Part shown: in pieces, positions 1 through 4,597 of the stretch
How the letters are laid out: every line of letters begins with the position of its first letter
Position numbering within the stretch: position 1 is the stretch's first letter
Notes under the pieces: generated by a model
What the model saw: only the letters and a program-made list of their open reading frames with translations
Databases searched by the model: none
Told to the model about the DNA's origin: nothing
Position numbers and translations under genes: made by a program
From: Burkholderiales bacterium
GTDB lineage: Bacteria > Pseudomonadota > Gammaproteobacteria > Burkholderiales > Casimicrobiaceae
Reading direction: 5' to 3'
Assembly: GCA_031283405.1 (NCBI GenBank)
Contig: JAITBX010000159.1
Span: forward strand, 1-8,037
Length of the DNA stretch: 8,037 bases

Positions 1-1480
1 GGGCGATTTGCAGAAGGTGAATGGTTTTGTCGGCGGGCAGCAAGGTGTGCAGTTGCACATCGCAATCCACCGGAAAGCCGAGGCGAAGGCTGAATTCCTC
101 GACTGTTTTTCTGAGCGCCGCGTCGATGCCGGGCTGGTCGAGTTGCAGACGGAAGGTCGTCAGCAGTTCGCGCAGTTTCCGGTACGCGGCGTTGACTTCG
201 TTGCGCATTTCCGTCAACGCCGTTTGAAGTTCTTCCGGCGGCAGCGATGACTGCATTTGCAGGGACGCCAGCCGCAGCTTGAGGTAGGAGAGCGATTGCG
301 CCATCGAGTCGTGCAACTCGCGGGCGATGACGGTTCGCTCCTCGGTCAGCAGCCATTGCTCCCGTTGGTGGTTTTGATCTTCCAGCACCAGCGCGACGAC
401 GAAAATATCGGCAAGCAGCGACATCAAGTGGCGTTGCTCCTCGATGAGCGGCATTCCGGGAAGCAAGTGCCCTTCGATCCAGCCGTAGGAAGTTTGCGGG
501 TCGGCAAGCGGCCATCGCTGGACGGCGAAGTCGGGCGAGGTGGGAGGCATCGGCGTTTGGCGATCGAGGATGATGATCAATCTGCCGAACGGCAAAAGCC
601 CTCTGACGCGATCCAGAATGGCGACGAAACGCCCGTGGAGCGAGCGGCTGTCGTAGGCGCCTTGGCGGTACAGAGTTCGCAACACCTCATAAAGAAAGGC
701 CAGCGTTTCATTTTTCTGTTGCAAATCGGTGGTCTTTTCGGCGATTCGGGCTTCGAGACTTTGGTAGCTTTGTTCGAGTTCCTGAGCCGCCGTGTTGAGC
801 GTTTGCGCCAGCAAGCGAAGCTCATCGTCGTAGCGAAGGTAGGCGCGTTGTTTGAAGTCGCGGTGTCGAATGGCCGAAGCGAGAGCCAGCAACTCCCGCA
901 GGGGAAGGACGATGCGGTAGAACGAATAAAGAGCAAAAATTGCGAGGGACAGCAGGGAAAAGACAATGAAGATTTTTTGCAGAAGACTGATTTCCCGAAT
1001 GTGTTCCTCGGTCTTTTTGTCCAGATCGACGACCAGCGCATCGATGCGCTGCACAAAAGCGCCCACCTGATCGGCAACGAGTCGGATGTCGTCGTGACGA
1101 AGAATGCCCGGGCGCAAAGTAGTGTGCCAATAATCCTGCACGCTGCGCAAATCGCTTTCGAGTCCTTCGCGGTTGAGAACGGAATTTAGCGACTCACTTT
1201 CCATATCTGCTTCAAACGCATCGGCGAGCGCGCGCAGGCGGTCGCTGTCGTGCGGCGTCAGGCTGAGGGTGGCGAGCATGCGGTAGCTTTGCATCCGCAA
1301 CGCGCCGGCGTTGTTGATGGCGTGGGCGTTCCCTTGAACACGGAGCGTCAGCACGGTGAAAAACGCCATGCACCCCAGCGCCAGCACACAGAAGAGCGCG
1401 ATCAGCAACGCGCCTTGCCGCACGAGGGGAGAAAAAGCGACGGGCGTATCGCCGCTGTCGACTGGAATATTTTCACTCAT
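1..1480 (-). CDS. narX: NarX-type nitrate/nitrite sensor histidine kinase, C-terminus cut by window edge
   Basis: Inner-membrane sensor kinase that detects periplasmic nitrate/nitrite and would phosphorylate NarL; 493 residues are visible. TM1 is at about 23-45. The periplasmic P-box follows (about 55-68, NNAGALRMQSYRM), the conserved nitrate-binding helix with its central Arg. TM2 is at about 168-187. A HAMP domain (about 188-240) has the usual Pro (P193) and DEL motif. A signalling coiled coil (about 236-270) and a GAF-like central module (about 271-375) come next. The HisKA_3 H-box is ERTVIARELHDSMAQSL (381-397), with phospho-acceptor His390 (bases 311-313). The ATP-binding lobe is off the edge. 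An in-frame TGA directly abuts the ATG at 1480, so no earlier start is possible; no Shine-Dalgarno sequence is visible. The central module has no cysteines (Cys only at 31, 37 and 473). narL is expected downstream (inference). Recognition as NarX is firm; NarQ is less likely given the P-box and the nar context. Confidence 0.93.
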   Translation of the reverse strand, partial: MSENIPVDSGDTPVAFSPLVRQGALLIALFCVLALGCMAFFTVLTLRVQGNAHAINNAGALRMQSYRMLATLSLTPHDSDRLRALADAFEADMESESLNSVLNREGLESDLRSVQDYWHTTLRPGILRHDDIRLVADQVGAFVQRIDALVVDLDKKTEEHIREISLLQKIFIVFSLLSLAIFALYSFYRIVLPLRELLALASAIRHRDFKQRAYLRYDDELRLLAQTLNTAAQELEQSYQSLEARIAEKTTDLQQKNETLAFLYEVLRTLYRQGAYDSRSLHGRFVAILDRVRGLLPFGRLIIILDRQTPMPPTSPDFAVQRWPLADPQTSYGWIEGHLLPGMPLIEEQRHLMSLLADIFVVALVLEDQNHQREQWLLTEERTVIARELHDSMAQSLSYLKLRLASLQMQSSLPPEELQTALTEMRNEVNAAYRKLRELLTTFRLQLDQPGIDAALRKTVEEFSLRLGFPVDCDVQLHTLLPADKTIHLLQIA

Positions 1481-1485
1481 TCAGT

Positions 1486-1501
1486 TAACAATCTATTGTT
1501 A
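1486..1501. repeat. Perfect 7-2-7 inverted repeat beside the narX start
   Basis: TAACAATctATTGTTA is a perfect 7-bp inverted repeat around 2 bases. It ends 5 bases before the narX ATG (at 1480), so it sits where the narX ribosome-binding site should be. The 2-base centre is too tight for a good RNA hairpin, so a dimeric DNA-binding site is the better guess. The 7-2-7 geometry matches NarL sites, but the half-site does not match the NarL heptamer TACYNMT. The cognate protein is unknown, and chance is possible in AT-rich DNA. Confidence 0.45.
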
Positions 1502-1520
1502 TCAGGGGCTTTGCCGTCTC

Positions 1521-1536
1521 TACTACTAAAGAGGTG
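1521..1536 (+). promoter_or_regulatory. Candidate NarL 7-2-7 binding site
   Basis: TACTACTaaAGAGGTG consists of two facing heptamers separated by 2 bases. The left half matches the NarL consensus TACYNMT at 7/7. The right half, read on the minus strand, is CACCTCT and matches at 6/7. The 7-2-7 arrangement is the high-affinity NarL/NarP target known from E. coli. It lies 41-56 bases upstream of the narX ATG and about 200 bases upstream of the predicted narK1 transcription start. It could autoregulate narXL, act at a distance on narK1, or both. Binding is inferred. Confidence 0.6.
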
Positions 1537-1554
1537 CTCCTAAATAGTTGCATC

Positions 1555-1567
1555 TGGGGTTACCCCA
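1555..1567. repeat. Inverted repeat with NarL-like heptamer
   Basis: TGGGGTtACCCCA is a perfect 6-1-6 inverted repeat. It contains TACCCCA (1561-1567), which matches the NarL heptamer at 6/7 with only the last base off. No second heptamer sits at 2-base spacing. It may be a single NarL half-site or the operator of another regulator. Confidence 0.4.
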
Positions 1568-1584
1568 AAAATGTTGTTACACTC

Positions 1585-1590
1585 ATATTA
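1585..1590 (-). promoter_or_regulatory. Weak candidate -10 element for narX
   Basis: On the minus strand this reads TAATAT, close to the TATAAT consensus, and would give a narX leader of about 100 bases. No recognisable -35 hexamer lies 16-18 bases upstream and there is no extended -10 TG. The call is weak; the narX promoter could be elsewhere in the gap. Confidence 0.2.
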
Positions 1591-1631
1591 CTAGCGGCTT
1601 GAATTTCTTGGATTTTTACTGCCGAAAAGTT

Positions 1632-1644
1632 TACCACTTTGGTA
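1632..1644. promoter_or_regulatory. NarL heptamer within a short palindrome upstream of narK1
   Basis: TACCActtTGGTA is a 5-3-5 inverted repeat. Its first seven bases, TACCACT, match the NarL heptamer at 7/7. The opposing strand gives TACCAAA (6/7), overlapping the first. Its centre lies about 95 bases upstream of the predicted narK1 start, within the range where NarL heptamers occur upstream of E. coli narK. The spacing is not 7-2-7, so affinity would depend on cooperation with other sites. NarL binding is inferred. Confidence 0.45.
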
Positions 1645-1684
1645 GGGAATTGTTGAGATGCTGCCTTTTGTTGCAGGGTTGTTA

Positions 1685-1698
1685 TTGATGTAAATCAA
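1685..1698. promoter_or_regulatory. Perfect FNR/Anr box
   Basis: TTGATgtaaATCAA matches the consensus TTGATnnnnATCAA at all ten defined positions. FNR/Anr is the [4Fe-4S] oxygen-sensing activator that binds this site without oxygen; Dnr/Nnr-type nitric-oxide regulators use nearly the same box and cannot be excluded. The centre at 1691.5 is 87 bases before the narK1 ATG and fits a class II activator position (-41.5) for a start near 1733. Confidence 0.88.
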
Positions 1699-1733
1699 AT
1701 GGTTTTTCTCTTGCGGCTTTATTGTTGCGTCCA
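1685..1733 (+). promoter_or_regulatory. Predicted anaerobic class II promoter of narK1-narK2-narG
   Basis: With the FNR box at -41.5, the start site would be about 1733. A -10 candidate TATTGT lies at 1720-1725, in the right place (4/6 to TATAAT). There is no good -35 hexamer, as usual for class II FNR promoters where the regulator overlaps that position. The leader would be about 46 bases, followed by AAGGGA (1763-1768) as the narK1 ribosome-binding site. Confidence 0.65.
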
Positions 1734-1778
1734 AACATTTTTTGACAAACTATAACTCAACCAAGGGAACTTTCTCGT

Positions 1779-3119
1779 ATGGCTTCCAGCCCAAACCATC
1801 CAACTTCTGAAACCGCATCTTCTGGCAAGCGCCACGGTCATCATCATGGTCATGGCCATCATAAGGGCGATCGCCACCACGATAAAGGTGAACATAAAGA
1901 GGAAACCAAGATCACTTCCCAATCATGGAACGTGTTGATCGCCAGCACTTTGGCGTTCACCGTTTGCTTCATGATCTGGATGATGTTCGCCGCGATAGGC
2001 ATTCCGCTGCGAAAAGATTTGAACCTTTCCCAATCCGATTTTGCCACGCTGATAGCGATGCCGGTGCTCTCCGGCTCGCTGGTTCGCATTCCGCTGGGCA
2101 TTTGGACCGACAAGTACGGCGGTCGCATCGTGATGACCGCTTTGCTGGCGATTGCGGTGCCCACGACTTGGTGTATCGCTTACGCCACCGAATATTGGCA
2201 ATTCATCGTGATCGGTCTGCTCATGGGCTTGGCCGGCGGTTCATTCTCGGTCGGAACGCCTTATGTGTCGCGCTGGTTCCCGCAACGCTGGAAAGGCACG
2301 GCGATGGGAGTTTTCGGCGCCGGCAATTCGGGCGCGGCGGTCAACAAGATTTTGGCGCCGATGCTGATCGCTGCCGCCGGCGGCGCTGCCGTGGCCGGCA
2401 GTTGGAAGATCGTGCCGCACGTCTATTCTGTAATCATGCTTGGCACCGTGGTCGTGTTCTGGCTGTTGAGCGCCAGCAATCCGAAACATCTGGTGCCCAG
2501 CACCACACACTGGACCGAGCAGATCAAGGTGATGGTCGATATGAGGGTGGTCAAGTATTGCCTGTACTACTTCTTCGTGTTCGGCGGTTACGTGGGCTTG
2601 AGTCTCTGGCTGCTGCAGTATTACCAAGGCGAATATGATTTAGATATGGTTCAGGCAGGGTTCCTGACGGCCTGCTTTGCCTTGCCCGGCGGTGTCGTGC
2701 GCGCCATCGGCGGCTACATCTCGGACAAGTTCGGCGCTCATCGCGTGACCTTCTGGGTGATGGTGGTGAGCCTCTTCTGCCTGATCGTCCTGAGCATTCC
2801 TGGTCCCAAAACCCTTGGCAGCAGCGGGCTGAACATCTACGCTTTTACAGCGATGCTGTTCCTGCTGGGCGTCGTGGTCGCCGTCGGCAAAGCCAGCGTA
2901 TTCAAGTACATCGGCGACGAATACACGCACAATGTGGGCGCGGTCAGCGGCGCGGTGGGGCTGTGGGGCGGCTTGGGCGGTTTTCTGTTCCCGAAAGGCT
3001 TCGGCATCCTGCAAGACATTTTCCATGTGCGCTCGACTGCCTTCATGCTGATGCTGGTCGTGGTGATCTTGTCGCTGATCTGGATGTACTATACCGAAAT
3101 TCGCCCTCGCCGTAATTGA
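1779..3119 (+). CDS. narK1: NarK1-type MFS nitrate/nitrite transporter with His-rich N-terminal tail
   Basis: Inner-membrane major facilitator transporter, 446 residues with about 12 membrane helices, probably importing nitrate (type I members are thought to be nitrate/proton symporters). Family marks: TM2 with RIPLGIWTDKYGGR, whose Arg103 matches substrate-binding Arg89 of E. coli NarK; the first nitrate signature, G-rich, about 150-190 and including AGNSGAAVNK; Arg308 in TM8 matching Arg305; and the second signature, about 387-402 (GAVSGAVGLWGGLGGF). The ATG at 1779 has AAGGGA 10 bases upstream, and the next in-frame Met (65) is inside TM1, so the start is firm. Residues 19-39 contain ten histidines and are predicted to be cytoplasmic. 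That tail is not part of the transporter core. The gene is first in the operon behind the FNR box. The substrate class is sure; symport versus antiport is not. Confidence 0.92.
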   Translation: MASSPNHPTSETASSGKRHGHHHGHGHHKGDRHHDKGEHKEETKITSQSWNVLIASTLAFTVCFMIWMMFAAIGIPLRKDLNLSQSDFATLIAMPVLSGSLVRIPLGIWTDKYGGRIVMTALLAIAVPTTWCIAYATEYWQFIVIGLLMGLAGGSFSVGTPYVSRWFPQRWKGTAMGVFGAGNSGAAVNKILAPMLIAAAGGAAVAGSWKIVPHVYSVIMLGTVVVFWLLSASNPKHLVPSTTHWTEQIKVMVDMRVVKYCLYYFFVFGGYVGLSLWLLQYYQGEYDLDMVQAGFLTACFALPGGVVRAIGGYISDKFGAHRVTFWVMVVSLFCLIVLSIPGPKTLGSSGLNIYAFTAMLFLLGVVVAVGKASVFKYIGDEYTHNVGAVSGAVGLWGGLGGFLFPKGFGILQDIFHVRSTAFMLMLVVVILSLIWMYYTEIRPRRN

Positions 3120-3167
3120 CGGCGCCTTCAAAAATTTAGCTGAAAATTCAACCTGAAAAAATGTAAC

Positions 3168-3173
3168 GAGGAG
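3168..3173 (+). promoter_or_regulatory. Ribosome-binding site fixing the narK2 GTG start
   Basis: GAGGAG lies 5 bases before GTG at 3179. A nearer ATG at 3174 reads ATG-CTG-TGA and is dead after two codons, so the GTG is the start. The tiny ATG overlap might slightly affect initiation. Confidence 0.8.
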
Positions 3174-3178
3174 ATGCT

Positions 3179-4585
3179 GTGAATACAAAGAGTCAACCAC
3201 AAGGCAAAACGCTGATGGTGTGGGAGCCGGAAGAGCATTCTTTCTGGCAAAACGAAGGCAGTGCTATCGCTCAGAGAAACCTGTGGATTTCCATTCCGGC
3301 GCTGTTGCTGGCTTTCGCCATCTGGCAAGTATGGTCGGTGACGGCGGGCAGATTGAATGATGTGGGCTTCCACTTTACGCCGAGCCAGTTGTTCTGGCTG
3401 ACGGGGTTGGCCGGCCTGTCCGGCGGGACGCTCAGAATCTTCTATTCCTTCATGGTGCCGATCTTTGGCGGACGGGCATGGACGACGATGGTGACGTTGT
3501 CCCTGTTGATCCCCGCCATCGGCATCGGCTACGCGGTGCAAAACCCCTCCACGCCTTATTACGTTTTTGCCATTCTGGCGCTGTTGGCCGGCTTGGGCGG
3601 CGGCAATTTTGCCTCCTCGATGTCCAACATTTCTTTCTTCTTCCCGCGCGCGCAAAAAGGCAACGCGCTGGCGCTCAATGCCGGTCTGGGTAATCTCGGC
3701 GTGAGCGTGGTGCAGTTTGTCGTGCCGTGGGTAATTACGGTCGGTGTGCTCGGCGCGCTCGCCGGCGATCCGCAAACCGTCGTCAAGACCGGCAAGAACA
3801 TCTGGCTGCAAAACGCCGCCTTTTTCTGGGTGCCGTTCATCGTCGTCTGCGGGTTGCTGGCGTGGATCGGCATGAACAACATCGCCAAGGCCAAGGCTTC
3901 GTTCTCCGATCAAGCCGTGATCTTCAAGCGCAAACACAACTGGCTGATGTGCTGGCTCTATATGGGAACCTTCGGTTCGTTCATCGGCTACGCCGCCGGC
4001 TTTCCGCTGTTGACCAAAATACAGTTTCCGGAAGTGGATTTCTCGCAATACGTTTTTTTGGGCGCGTTGATAGGAGCGCTGTCGCGAGTGTTCACAGGCT
4101 GGATCGCTGACAAAGTGGGCGGCGCTCGAGTCACGCTCGTGGTGTTCGCGGCGATGATCGTGTGCGTACTGGGCGTCATCTATTTCATCGGCGCTCATTC
4201 CTTTTCGGGTTTCTTTGTCTGCTTCATGCTGCTCTTTTTCTGCACCGGCGTGGGCAACGCATCGACCTTCCAGATGATTCCGAACATCATGCGTCAGGAA
4301 CTGATCCGCTTGATGCCGGACGCTGCGCCCGATGTGCGGCAACGTCAGACGGAAAAAGAATCGGCAGCGATCACCGGCTTTACTTCCGCCATCGCTGCTT
4401 ACGGCTTCTTCCTCATCCCTGCGCTCTATGCGGCTCTTGACGACAAGCGCGACGCGCTGTGGGTGTTCCTCGGCTTCTATGTTACCTGCTTCATCATTAC
4501 CTGGGTTTACTACTTCCGCAAAGGCAGTGTGCTGCACGATGTTGAGCGTTATGGCCGGTTCTGGAATCCCGGTCAGAAAAATTAA
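3179..4585 (+). CDS. narK2: NarK2-type MFS nitrate/nitrite transporter
   Basis: Inner-membrane major facilitator protein, 468 residues with about 12 helices, closest in style to E. coli NarK and expected to exchange nitrate for nitrite. A cytoplasmic N-terminus (about 1-34) precedes TM1. TM2 carries GGTLRIFYSFMVPIFGGR; Arg86 matches substrate-binding Arg89 of E. coli NarK. Signature 1 spans about 138-176 (GLGGGNFASSMSNISFFFPR). Arg303 in SRVFTGWIADKVGG matches Arg305. The second half has GVGNASTFQMIP (357-368) and ITGFTSAIAAYGFFLIP (398-414). A charged cytoplasmic loop (about 371-396) is typical of NarK-type proteins. It starts 59 bases after narK1 with no clear terminator between, and 12 bases before narG, so it is cotranscribed. 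The two adjacent transporters differ clearly in sequence, so this is not a recent duplication. The exchange mechanism is inferred from the family. Confidence 0.93.
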   Translation: MNTKSQPQGKTLMVWEPEEHSFWQNEGSAIAQRNLWISIPALLLAFAIWQVWSVTAGRLNDVGFHFTPSQLFWLTGLAGLSGGTLRIFYSFMVPIFGGRAWTTMVTLSLLIPAIGIGYAVQNPSTPYYVFAILALLAGLGGGNFASSMSNISFFFPRAQKGNALALNAGLGNLGVSVVQFVVPWVITVGVLGALAGDPQTVVKTGKNIWLQNAAFFWVPFIVVCGLLAWIGMNNIAKAKASFSDQAVIFKRKHNWLMCWLYMGTFGSFIGYAAGFPLLTKIQFPEVDFSQYVFLGALIGALSRVFTGWIADKVGGARVTLVVFAAMIVCVLGVIYFIGAHSFSGFFVCFMLLFFCTGVGNASTFQMIPNIMRQELIRLMPDAAPDVRQRQTEKESAAITGFTSAIAAYGFFLIPALYAALDDKRDALWVFLGFYVTCFIITWVYYFRKGSVLHDVERYGRFWNPGQKN

Positions 4586-4590
4586 GGAGG
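4584..4590 (+). promoter_or_regulatory. Ribosome-binding site of narG overlapping the narK2 stop
   Basis: AAGGAGG begins inside the narK2 TAA stop and ends 7 bases before GTG at 4598. This supports the GTG start and suggests translational coupling of narG to narK2. Confidence 0.85.
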
Positions 4591-4597
4591 CACCAAC

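Larger units (their letters stand above)
1481..1778. promoter_or_regulatory. Divergent narX / narK1 control region
   Basis: This 298-base AT-rich gap separates divergent narX and narK1 and has no plausible gene. Seen directly: one perfect FNR-type palindrome, one near-consensus NarL 7-2-7 pair, three further short inverted repeats, and six plus-strand copies of TTGTTA/TTGTTG (1496, 1574, 1650, 1668, 1679, 1722). In E. coli the equivalent narX-narK region carries FNR, NarL and IHF sites, so an oxygen- and nitrate-responsive control region is expected here. Which promoter each NarL-like site serves cannot be told from the sequence. Confidence 0.85.

Noticed and set aside
257..1189. 310-codon open frame on the plus strand
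   Set aside because: It is antisense to narX, whose minus-strand frame shows P-box, HAMP and H-box. The plus-strand product has no recognisable domain.
1661..1676. CTGC...GCAG mini-hairpin upstream of the FNR box
   Set aside because: The four-base arms are too short to mean anything in a 298-base gap.
1693..1705. IHF-like site over the FNR box
   Set aside because: It matches 12 of 13 positions of WATCAAnnnnTTR, but half of that match is the FNR ATCAA arm itself, so it is not independent evidence.
1742..1756. TTGACA followed by TATAAC as a second narK1 promoter
   Set aside because: TTGACA (1742-1747) is a perfect -35, but TATAAC starts only 3 bases later and nothing resembling a -10 lies 16-18 bases downstream.
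3120..3178. Terminator or separate promoter between narK1 and narK2
   Set aside because: Only a weak AATTT/AAATT inverted repeat is present, with no GC stem plus T-run and no convincing -35/-10 pair.
3128..4537. 469-codon open frame on the minus strand
   Set aside because: It is antisense to narK2, very rich in charged residues, Gln and His, with no membrane segment or motif; a shadow of the hydrophobic transporter gene.
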